Both the position numbers and the translations under genes were made by a program. From positions 1 through 64,000 of the forward strand of contig CAVRBW010000011.1 of assembly GCA_963719325.1 (NCBI GenBank): DNA of 64,000 nt. The letters run 5' to 3'. Below, piece by piece: positions 33,860 through 41,103 of the stretch. The notes beneath the pieces were generated by a model. It had not been told where the DNA came from. It worked only from the letters and a program-made list of their open reading frames with translations, and did not search any database. This stretch comes from DATBLE01 sp963719325 (lineage in GTDB: Bacteria; Actinomycetota; Thermoleophilia; Gaiellales; Gaiellaceae). The number at the start of each line of letters is the position of its first letter. Within the stretch, counting starts at the first letter, position 1.

Positions 33860-34188
33860 GCGTGCTCGCGAGCGTGAGCGGAGGCTTCCTCCTCCAGCTG
33901 ACCGTCTTGATCCTCGCCGGGTTCCTGGGCGTGCAGGTGATCTCGAAGGTGCCGACGCTGCTGCACACGCCGCTCATGTCGGGCACGAACGCGATCCACG
34001 GGATCGTGCTCGTCGCGGCGATCATCGTCGCCGGCGTCCCCGGCCAGCCCACCTGGCTCCGCATCGTGACGCTTGCGGCGGTCGCCCTCGGAACCGGCAA
34101 CGTCGTGGGCGGCTTCGTCGTCACGGACCGGATGCTGGAGATGTTCAAGCCGCGCAAGAAGCCCGAGCCGGAGAAAGACCAGCCGTGA
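33856..34188 (+). CDS. pntAB: NAD(P) transhydrogenase subunit alpha part 2 (membrane)
   Basis: A 110-residue membrane subunit with three to four TM helices (LQLTVLILAGFLGVQVIS, TNAIHGIVLVAAIIVAG, LRIVTLAAVALGTGNVVGGFVVTDRMLEMF). With PntB it forms the proton channel. The start is the ATG overlapping the pntAA stop. It overlaps pntB by GTGA. Confidence 0.94.
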   Translation: MSVLASVSGGFLLQLTVLILAGFLGVQVISKVPTLLHTPLMSGTNAIHGIVLVAAIIVAGVPGQPTWLRIVTLAAVALGTGNVVGGFVVTDRMLEMFKPRKKPEPEKDQP

Positions 34189-35579
34189 GCCGCTCCGACT
34201 GGATCTACGTCGGCTACCTGGTCACGATCGTCTCCTTCATCATCGCGCTCCAGTTCCTCTCCCACCCCGCCCGCGCGAGGCACGGAAACTGGATCGGCGC
34301 GTTCGGGATGACGGTCGCCCTGATCGTCACGTTCTTCACCGCCCACCTGACGAACTTCGCGTCGATCTTCATCGTGATGGCGATCGCAGCCCCGATCGGG
34401 GCCTATGCGGCACGCGCCGTGAAGATGACCGCGATGCCGGAGATGGTCGCGCTGTTCAACGGCGTCGGCGGCGGCGCGGCGGCGCTCGTCGCGTTCGCGG
34501 ACTTTCACAACACGATTCCCGACCCGGGGCGGCTCAGCGGCAAGGAGTCCGTCTCGATCGTGCTCTCCGGCCTGATCGGCAGCGTCTCGTTCGCCGGCAG
34601 CATGCTCGCGTTCGCGAAGCTGCGCGAGCTGATCGGCGGCCGCCCGATCACGTATCCCGGTCAGCAGTTCGGGAACATCGGCCTGCTCGCGACGCTGGTG
34701 GCGATCGGGATCGTGATCGTCGCAGGCCCGCAGAAGCTCTTCCTGCTGGGCATCATCATCCTCGGCGCGCTCGCCTTCGGCGTCCTCTTCGTGCTGCCGA
34801 TCGGCGGCGCCGACATGCCCGTGGTGATCTCGCTGCTGAACGCGTTCACCGGCGTTGCCGCAGCTGCGACGGGCTTCGTCCTCGACCAGAACGTCCTGAT
34901 CGTCAGCGGCATGCTCGTCGGCGCGTCCGGCAGCCTGCTCACCCTGATGATGGCGCGCGCGATGGGACGGTCGGTGGCGAACGTCTTCTTCGGCGCGTTC
35001 GGGCAGCTGCAGGTCGCAGAGGGCACCGAAGGCACCTCCGACGGCGGCACTGTCAGGTCGGCGACAGCCGAAGACGTGGCAGTCATGCTCGCCTACGCCG
35101 ACCGCGTGATCATCGTCCCCGGCTACGGCCTGGCGGTCGCCCAGGCGCAGCACTCGGTCCGCGAGCTCGCCGACGAGCTGGAGAAGCGCGGCGTCGACGT
35201 GAAGTACGCCATCCACCCCGTGGCAGGCCGGATGCCGGGCCACATGAACGTATTGCTCGCCGAGGCAAACGTCCCGTACGAGCAGCTCGTCGAGATGGAC
35301 GACATCAACCCCGAGTTCGAGCGCACGGACGTCGCCCTCGTGATCGGCGCCAACGACGTGACCAACCCCGACGCACGAACCAACCGGGCGAGTCCGATCT
35401 ACGGCATGCCGATCCTGAACGTCGACAAGGCCCACGCGGTGGTCGTGCTCAAGCGCAGCATGCGCCCAGGCTTCGCCGGGGTCGACAACCCGCTCTACAC
35501 CGAGCCGAACACGCAGATGCTCTTCGGCGACGCACGCGAGTCCGTCGTCAAGCTCGTCCAGGCCGTCAAGGCTCTTTGA
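34185..35579 (+). CDS. pntB: NAD(P) transhydrogenase subunit beta
   Basis: A 464-residue subunit with an N-terminal membrane domain of about eight helices (to about residue 265) and a C-terminal NADP(H)-binding dIII. dIII shows VIIVPGYGLAVAQAQHSVRELADELEKRGVDVKYAIHPVAGRMPGHMNVLLAEA and NDVTNPDAR. It couples proton re-entry to NADPH formation. Start GTG 34185. The TTG start of the next gene overlaps its stop, so four genes are co-translated. Confidence 0.95.
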   Translation: MSRSDWIYVGYLVTIVSFIIALQFLSHPARARHGNWIGAFGMTVALIVTFFTAHLTNFASIFIVMAIAAPIGAYAARAVKMTAMPEMVALFNGVGGGAAALVAFADFHNTIPDPGRLSGKESVSIVLSGLIGSVSFAGSMLAFAKLRELIGGRPITYPGQQFGNIGLLATLVAIGIVIVAGPQKLFLLGIIILGALAFGVLFVLPIGGADMPVVISLLNAFTGVAAAATGFVLDQNVLIVSGMLVGASGSLLTLMMARAMGRSVANVFFGAFGQLQVAEGTEGTSDGGTVRSATAEDVAVMLAYADRVIIVPGYGLAVAQAQHSVRELADELEKRGVDVKYAIHPVAGRMPGHMNVLLAEANVPYEQLVEMDDINPEFERTDVALVIGANDVTNPDARTNRASPIYGMPILNVDKAHAVVVLKRSMRPGFAGVDNPLYTEPNTQMLFGDARESVVKLVQAVKAL

Positions 35580-36511
35580 GAGCGATCCCCCTCTTCAGGG
35601 GGCGCGACGTCCGGGAGGCGGTCTCGCCCGAGCGCGCGGTCGACGCGGTACGCGACGCGTTCGTCGCCTATGCGCGGGGCGACTGGACGATGCCGCCGAA
35701 GGTGTACGTGCCCGCCTACCCGGCCGGCGACTTCCGGGCGATGCCGGCATTCGGCGCCGGCCACGCGGCGCTGAAGTGGGTGACCTCGTTCCCCGGCAAC
35801 CCCGCCCTCGGCTTGCCGACCGTGATGGGCGTCGTGCTGCTGTCAGACGCGACGGACGGGCGGCTGGTCGCGGTACTGGACGCGGCCGCGGTGACGGCCT
35901 TGCGTACCGGCGCCGCCGCCGTGCTCGCAGCGGAGACGCTTGGCCGCGACGGGACTGCGGCGGTCGTCGGCGCCGGAGTGAACGGCAAGGCAGCCGCGCG
36001 CACCTTCCTCGCCCGCGGCCGCGAGGTCGTGCTCTGGGATCGGGACCGCCCACGGGCGGATGCGGCCGCGGAGGAGCTCGGGGCCCGCGTCGCCGGCAGC
36101 CTGGAGGAGGCGCTCGGAGCCGACCTGCTCGTGACGATGACGCCGGGTCACGACGTCCTTCTGCCTGAGGGCGCGCTTCGTTCCGGCCAGCACGTCAGCC
36201 TGATGGGCGCGGACGGACCGGGCAAGGCGGAGATCGCGGTCGCCGAGCTGACCCGTACTCGAGTCTTTTGCGACGACTGGGGCCAGGCCAGCCACAACGG
36301 CGAGCTGGCCCACGCCGTCGAGGCGGGCGCTCTCGGCCGGAGCGACGTCACAGAGCTCGGCGCGGTTCTGGACGGAACCGCCGCCGGCCGCCGCTCGGAC
36401 GACGAGATCACCGCGTTCGACTCGACCGGGCTCGCGATCCAGGATCTGGCGATCGCGCTCGCGGCGATGGAGCGAGCACGCGAGCTGGATCTGACCGTGA
36501 TCGATCTCTAG
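35576..36511 (+). CDS. Ornithine cyclodeaminase / mu-crystallin family protein
   Basis: A 311-residue NAD(P)-dependent enzyme from TTG 35576, which overlaps the pntB stop as TTGA. Family features are PPKVYVPAYPAGDFRAMPA, KWVTSFPGNPALGLPTVMGVVLLSDATDGRLVAVLDAAAVTALRTGAAA (substrate region), and Rossmann AAVVGAGVNGKAAARTFLARG. The substrate may be ornithine, an imine or another amino acid, which the sequence does not decide. Its coupling to a transhydrogenase operon suggests use of NADPH (inference). Confidence 0.87.
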   Translation: MRAIPLFRGRDVREAVSPERAVDAVRDAFVAYARGDWTMPPKVYVPAYPAGDFRAMPAFGAGHAALKWVTSFPGNPALGLPTVMGVVLLSDATDGRLVAVLDAAAVTALRTGAAAVLAAETLGRDGTAAVVGAGVNGKAAARTFLARGREVVLWDRDRPRADAAAEELGARVAGSLEEALGADLLVTMTPGHDVLLPEGALRSGQHVSLMGADGPGKAEIAVAELTRTRVFCDDWGQASHNGELAHAVEAGALGRSDVTELGAVLDGTAAGRRSDDEITAFDSTGLAIQDLAIALAAMERARELDLTVIDL

Positions 36512-37074
36512 CTCGGGTTCAGCGTTCGGCGCCAGCGGTGCTCTTCTACGCCGCTCTCCTCTTCCGGGCGGCTCGTTCCGTCGGGTTCGAAGCCGGCCCG
36601 TTCGTAGAACCGCTCGGCACGCGCGTTGCCGGCGAACGTCCACAGGGCAACGGTCCGGTAGCTCTGCTCGCGCAGACGATCGAGCCCCGCGTCGAAGAGC
36701 AGGCGGCCGATGCCTCGGCCGATGCGCTCGGGAGCGACGTAGAAGCCGTACACCTCGGCCTCGCCGCCTCGCGCCGGATCGGCCTCTGCGGCCGGGCCGA
36801 CGCGGATGAACCCGACCACGCTGCCGTCCTCTTCGGCGACGAGCAGCGTGTGCGAATCCGGGATCGAACGCAGATACGCCCGCCACGCATCAGCCAGCGG
36901 CTCGGTCGCGCGGCGAGCCAGGAAATCGGCAGGCAGAAGCTCCGCGTAGGCCTCGAGCCAGCCACGACGGGAGACGTCGGCGATCGCTTCGGCGTCGTCG
37001 GGTCGCGCCTCCCGAATGGACGCGTTCTCCGGCACCGGCCGCAGCGTAGCGAGCGCTCGCTGGAGATCTGTCAT
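36508..37074 (-). CDS. GNAT-family N-acetyltransferase
   Basis: A 188-residue acetyltransferase. Domain from about residue 20 (ASIREARPDDAEAIADVSRRGWLEAYAELLP), with VYGFYVAPERIGRGIGRLLFDAGLDRL as the acetyl-CoA loop (the R/Q-x-x-G-x-G/A motif) and LWTFAGNARAERFYERAGFEPDG at the C-terminus. Start ATG 37074 lies in an 18-bp palindrome shared with the divergent VOC gene. Convergent with the ornithine cyclodeaminase gene, overlapping by 4 bases. Confidence 0.9.
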   Translation of the reverse strand: MTDLQRALATLRPVPENASIREARPDDAEAIADVSRRGWLEAYAELLPADFLARRATEPLADAWRAYLRSIPDSHTLLVAEEDGSVVGFIRVGPAAEADPARGGEAEVYGFYVAPERIGRGIGRLLFDAGLDRLREQSYRTVALWTFAGNARAERFYERAGFEPDGTSRPEEESGVEEHRWRRTLNPS

Positions 37075-37088
37075 GCTCGCGAGCATGA
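37071..37088. promoter_or_regulatory. 18-bp perfect palindrome spanning two divergent start sites
   Basis: TCATGCTCGCGAGCATGA is its own reverse complement and contains in-frame ATG codons on both strands (37073 and 37085 plus; 37074 and 37086 minus). Read from the outer ATGs, both proteins would begin MLASM. Either the transcripts are leaderless or the promoters lie inside the opposite genes. Confidence 0.7.
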
Positions 37089-37438
37089 ACACCATCGTGC
37101 ATTTCGAGCTACCCGCGAGCGACACGAAGCGGGCTCGGAGCTTCTGGGGCGGCCTCTTCGGCTGGAAGTTCCAGGATTGGGATGGCCCCGTCGAGTACCA
37201 CCTGCTCGAAGGCGGCGAGCCCGGCGGCGCCATCTATCCGTCCGAAGACGCCGGCAGCGGTCCCCTCGTCTACTTCGGCACCGACGACATCGACACGAGC
37301 GTCGGCAAGGTCCGAGACCTCGGCGGAACTGCGGACGACAAGCAGCCGATTCCGACGATCGGCTGGTTCTCGCGCTGCAAGGACACCGAGGGCAACCGCT
37401 TCGCGCTCTTCCAGAGCGACGAGTCGGTCAGCGGCTAG
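37085..37438 (+). CDS. VOC-superfamily (glyoxalase-like) protein
   Basis: A 117-residue protein (start 37085, or 37073 within the palindrome). betaalphabetabetabeta pattern: TIVHFELPASDTKRARSFWGGLFGWKFQDW ... GPLVYFGTDDIDTSVGKVRDLGG ... GWFSRCKDTEGNRFALFQSDES. This resembles the small VOC proteins often annotated as bleomycin resistance/glyoxalase-like. Metal ligands are not obvious and the substrate is unknown. It overlaps the convergent oxidoreductase gene by 4 bases. Confidence 0.85.
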   Translation: MNTIVHFELPASDTKRARSFWGGLFGWKFQDWDGPVEYHLLEGGEPGGAIYPSEDAGSGPLVYFGTDDIDTSVGKVRDLGGTADDKQPIPTIGWFSRCKDTEGNRFALFQSDESVSG

Positions 37439-38478
37439 AGCAAGCGCTCGGGATCGAACCAGGCGAGCTCGGGCGCCTCGCGTCCGAGCATTGCCTCTGC
37501 GACGAGCTCGCCGCAGAGGAGGCCGAGGACGTTGCCGTGCCCCGAATAGCCGCCGGCGACCCAGACGCGGTCTTCTCCCGGAACGCGCCCGACGACGGGC
37601 AGGAAGTCGAGCACGAGCCCGAAGATCCCGGCCCAGCGGTGCTCGACGGAGACCGGCCGGCCGACGAGCCCGGCCACGAACGTCTCGAGGGCATCCTGGA
37701 TCTGCGGCGTCGTCTGCTCCTCGGCCGTGAACTCCGACTCGAGCGCGAAGTCGCGGAAGCCGCCGGCGAGGATGCGCCCGTCGGGCGTCTGCTGCCAGTA
37801 GTCGAAGCCGTGCCGGCCGTAGTGGGGGCACTCGAAGATCCGCTCGTCGAGCGGCTCGGTGGCGATCATCTGTCCCCGGGCCGGGACGATCAGGCCCTCC
37901 AGCCGGCCCAGGAGCCCACTCGGGTAGCCGTCCGTCGCAACCAGCACCTGCGCCGCGTCGACGTCCTCGAGCGCGTCGACGCGGTCGTGCTCCCGAATCT
38001 CGACGCCCGCCTCGGCCGCCAGAATCGCCAGCCGCCGCACCCACCGGGCCGGCTGGAGGGCGGCGTCGCCGGGATGGAAGATTGCGGCGCGAAACCGGCC
38101 GTCGAGCGGGTCGGCTACCCAGCCCGCAGCGAACCCGTCCTCGCGCAGCAGATCGAACTCGATCCGCAGGGCTTGCGCTTCTTCGTCGTCGGCGGCGAGA
38201 CGGAGGCTGCCCGTGCGCCAGAGGGCGTCGCCCGCGAGCGATGTGAGGCGGTCGAGCGCCCCCTCGGTCAGCTGCCAGAGCCGGCGAGCCTGTCCGCGCC
38301 CGATCGTCTCCGCGGTGACGTCGTACGGGGCAGCGCCGCCACGCAGGGCGAAGCCGCCGTTGCGCCCACTCGCGCCGCCGGCAACCTCGCGCGCGTCGTG
38401 GAGCCGTACGCGCAGCCCCGCCTCGGCCAGGGCGAGCGCTGCTGCGCAGCCGGTCACCCCGGCCCCGACCACGACCAC
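37435..38478 (-). CDS. DAO-family FAD-dependent oxidoreductase
   Basis: A 347-residue (as started at GTG 38478) flavoprotein of the glycine/D-amino-acid/gamma-glutamylputrescine oxidase family. FAD motif VVVGAGVTGCAAALALAEAG is at the extreme N-terminus; GGASGRNGGF, IVPARGQMIATEPL and AGGYSGHGN follow. The same frame stays open upstream and reads HPLTSYWLAEPSPP, a typical N-terminal extension of this group, but has no ATG, GTG or TTG. A GTG at 38597 overlapping the dprA stop would reach it through a 1-base shift near 38545, or a CTG at 38547 may be used. Confidence 0.82.
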   Translation of the reverse strand: MVVVGAGVTGCAAALALAEAGLRVRLHDAREVAGGASGRNGGFALRGGAAPYDVTAETIGRGQARRLWQLTEGALDRLTSLAGDALWRTGSLRLAADDEEAQALRIEFDLLREDGFAAGWVADPLDGRFRAAIFHPGDAALQPARWVRRLAILAAEAGVEIREHDRVDALEDVDAAQVLVATDGYPSGLLGRLEGLIVPARGQMIATEPLDERIFECPHYGRHGFDYWQQTPDGRILAGGFRDFALESEFTAEEQTTPQIQDALETFVAGLVGRPVSVEHRWAGIFGLVLDFLPVVGRVPGEDRVWVAGGYSGHGNVLGLLCGELVAEAMLGREAPELAWFDPERLL

Positions 38479-38593
38479 GTCGGGCGTGCCGCCGAGACGC
38501 CGAGTCGGGATCGGCGGCGACGGCTCCGCGAGCCAGTAGCTGGTCAGCGGATGTCGGAGGTCGCCTTCGCCAGCGGCACGAGCGCGAGCTTAC

Positions 38594-39583
38594 TCACGCG
38601 GGCCTGGAGGCACGGTAGACACCCGCCGTCTCCGTGAGGAGCCCCTGGAGCTCGAGCTCGGTCAGCGCCGCCGCGACCGCGGCTGCGTCGATTCCCATTG
38701 CGCGGACGAGCTCGTCGACCGAGTGCGGGCCGTCGCGGATCTGATCGAGTACCGTCTTCCCCGCGCCGGAGAGGACGGGCGGTTGCGGATCCGGCGCGGC
38801 AAGCCCGAACGCGTCGAGCACGTCGGCGGCCGACGTCGCGATTGCCGCTCCGGCCTTCAGCAGTGCGTTCGATCCAGCTGACAGGGCCGAGGTGATCTCA
38901 CCCGGCACCGCGAACACCTCACGACCCTCTTCGAGCGCGAGGTCGGCCGTGATCAGCGCACCGCTCCGTTCCCTCGCCTCGACCACGACCGTCGCCTGGG
39001 TGAGGCCGGCGACGATCCGATTCCTTGCCGGGAACCGCCAGGGAGCCGGTTCGACCCCCGGCGCGTATTCGGAGACGATCAGTCCCACATGGCAGATCCG
39101 GCGAGCGAGCTCCGCGTGCGAGGCCGGGTAGTCGCGGTCGATCCCGCAACCGAGCACCGCGACGGTCGCCCCGCCTGCCTCGAGCGCGCCTCGATGCGCT
39201 TCGCCGTCGACCCCTCGGGCCATGCCGCTGACGACGACGAGCCCGGCCGCGGCCAGCTCGCGTCCGAACGTTCGGGCCACGTGCGATCCGTACGCCGAGC
39301 ACGCACGCGCGCCCACGATCCCCACGGCCGGCCGGTCGAGCAGCTCGAGCGCCGCCTCGCCCCGAACGAACAAGCCCGGAGGTGGATCGAAGATCGACGC
39401 GAGCGCCGGCGCGAACCCCGGGTCGGACCGGCCGACCCAGCGTATTCCTGCGGCATCGAGACGCGCCCGGAAAGCGGCCTCGTCGAAGGAGCGGCTGAAG
39501 TGACCGAAGGGGGCGCCTCTCGGCTCGGAGACGACGTGGCCGCCGGTCGCAGCCGCGAACGCCGCGAGCGCCAGCTCGGTCAC
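38594..39583 (-). CDS. dprA: DNA-processing protein DprA
   Basis: A 329-residue recombination mediator that loads RecA on incoming single-stranded DNA. The Rossmann-like core has AVGIVGARACSAYGSHVAR, VVSGMARGVDGEAHRGAL, VLGCGIDRDYPASH and FPARNRIVAGLTQATVVVEA. A C-terminal winged-helix-like domain follows (HSVDELVRAMGIDAAAVAAALTELELQGLL). It overlaps comM by ATGA. The comM-dprA pair is a usual neighbour of yraN, here separated from it by about 5 kb of other genes. Confidence 0.94.
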   Translation of the reverse strand: MTELALAAFAAATGGHVVSEPRGAPFGHFSRSFDEAAFRARLDAAGIRWVGRSDPGFAPALASIFDPPPGLFVRGEAALELLDRPAVGIVGARACSAYGSHVARTFGRELAAAGLVVVSGMARGVDGEAHRGALEAGGATVAVLGCGIDRDYPASHAELARRICHVGLIVSEYAPGVEPAPWRFPARNRIVAGLTQATVVVEARERSGALITADLALEEGREVFAVPGEITSALSAGSNALLKAGAAIATSAADVLDAFGLAAPDPQPPVLSGAGKTVLDQIRDGPHSVDELVRAMGIDAAAVAAALTELELQGLLTETAGVYRASRPA

Positions 39584-41049
39584 GAAACCCCGTCCAGCTC
39601 ACGCGGCGACCGGTAGCCGAGCGCCTCGGCGACGTGCTCGGGCAAGACCGTCTCCGATTCGGCGAGCGCCGCGGCGGTACGGGCGACACGCGCAACGCGT
39701 GCGCGTCCACGACCGGAGAGCGGCAGCCGCTCGACTGCGCGCGCGAGCAGCTCGTCGGCCTCGGACGTGCGGCGAGGGGCAGCTGCTCGTAACCGGTCTC
39801 GCGCAACGGCGACGCGAGCGGCGACCGCCTCGGATCCCTCCGACGGACCGGCGGCGAGCTCGTCCGCACGCGGCCGCGGCACCGTGACGACGAGATCGAA
39901 ACGGTCGAGCAGAGCCCGCGAAAGCTTCTCGCGGAACGAGGCGAGGCGCTGGGCGGAGCACGAACACTCCTGAGCCCGGTCGCCCCGGGCCCCGCATGGG
40001 CAGAGGTTCATCGTCGCGACCAGCTGGAAGCGGGCGGGATAGACCGCTCGGCCCTCGGCCCGGGCGACGCCGACGACCCCGTCTTCGATCGGCTGGCGCA
40101 GCGCCTCGAGCGCCGGACGCATGAACTCCGGCAGCTCGTCGAGCAGGAGGACGCCGCGGTGGGCGAGGCTGACCTCGCCGGGCCGTGCGCTTCGCCCGCC
40201 GCCGACGATCGCCGCCATCGAGGCGCTGTGGTGGGGCGCGCGAAACGGAGGCTCGCGGATGAGCGGGTGCTCGACCGAGAGCATCCCGGCAACGGAGTGG
40301 ATGCGCGTGACCTCGAGGGCCTCGTCGGGCTCGAGCTGAGGAAGCACACCGGGAAGCCGGCGTGCGAGCATCGTCTTCCCCGTTCCCGGCGGGCCCGCCA
40401 GCAGCAGGTTGTGCCCGCCCGCGGCGGCAAGCTCGAGCGCCCGTCGCGCTCGCTCCTGCCCGCGGACCTCGGCGAGGTCGGGGTAGACGGATGCCGAGGC
40501 GCGTCCGTTCGTAGGAGACGCCTCGTAGGGCGGCGGCGCCGACTCGCCGCGCAGGTATGCGGCCGCCTCGGCAAGGTGCCAGACCGGGACCGGTTCGATG
40601 CCGGCGAGCGCCGCCTCGGCCGCCGACTCCGCCGCACAGAGGAGGCGCTCGATTCCGGACCGCCGGGCACCTTCGGCGGCAGCAAGGACGCCGCCGACCG
40701 GCCGCACACGCCCGTCGAGAGCCAGCTCGCCGACGGCGGCGTGGGTCGCCAGCCGATCGGCGGGGATCTGGCGGGACGCTCCCAGGACCGCCAGCGCGAT
40801 CGGCAAGTCGAAGCCCGATCCTTCCTTCCGCAGCGCCGCCGGTGCGAGGTTGACCGTGATCCTGCGCGAGGGCCAGTCGAGCTCCGCAGAGGCGATCCCG
40901 CTACGGACTCTGTGCTTTGCCTCCTGGCAGGCGCGATCGGCGAGTCCGACGATCGTGAAGCCGGGCACGCCGAGCTCGACGTGCGCCTCGACCTCGACCC
41001 GGCGGGCGTCGAGACCGACCAGAGCGTGCGTAACGATGCGCGCAAGCAC
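39580..41049 (-). CDS. comM: YifB/ComM-family AAA+ ATPase
   Basis: A 489-residue Mg-chelatase-like helicase supporting natural transformation through branch migration. N-terminal domain VEAHVELGVPGFTIVGLAD; Walker A LLLAGPPGTGKTMLARRLPGVLP; Walker B GVLLLDELPEF; zinc-like CPCGARGDRAQECSCSAQRL; and LLDRFDLVVTVPRP. The start is the ATG at 41049. It forms an operon with dprA. Confidence 0.93.
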   Translation of the reverse strand: MLARIVTHALVGLDARRVEVEAHVELGVPGFTIVGLADRACQEAKHRVRSGIASAELDWPSRRITVNLAPAALRKEGSGFDLPIALAVLGASRQIPADRLATHAAVGELALDGRVRPVGGVLAAAEGARRSGIERLLCAAESAAEAALAGIEPVPVWHLAEAAAYLRGESAPPPYEASPTNGRASASVYPDLAEVRGQERARRALELAAAGGHNLLLAGPPGTGKTMLARRLPGVLPQLEPDEALEVTRIHSVAGMLSVEHPLIREPPFRAPHHSASMAAIVGGGRSARPGEVSLAHRGVLLLDELPEFMRPALEALRQPIEDGVVGVARAEGRAVYPARFQLVATMNLCPCGARGDRAQECSCSAQRLASFREKLSRALLDRFDLVVTVPRPRADELAAGPSEGSEAVAARVAVARDRLRAAAPRRTSEADELLARAVERLPLSGRGRARVARVARTAAALAESETVLPEHVAEALGYRSPRELDGVS

Positions 41050-41103
41050 GCTGCCATGGAAGCGGGCCAGCCGTCGCGTGTCTGTGACAAAAGTGAGCCG
41101 AAA

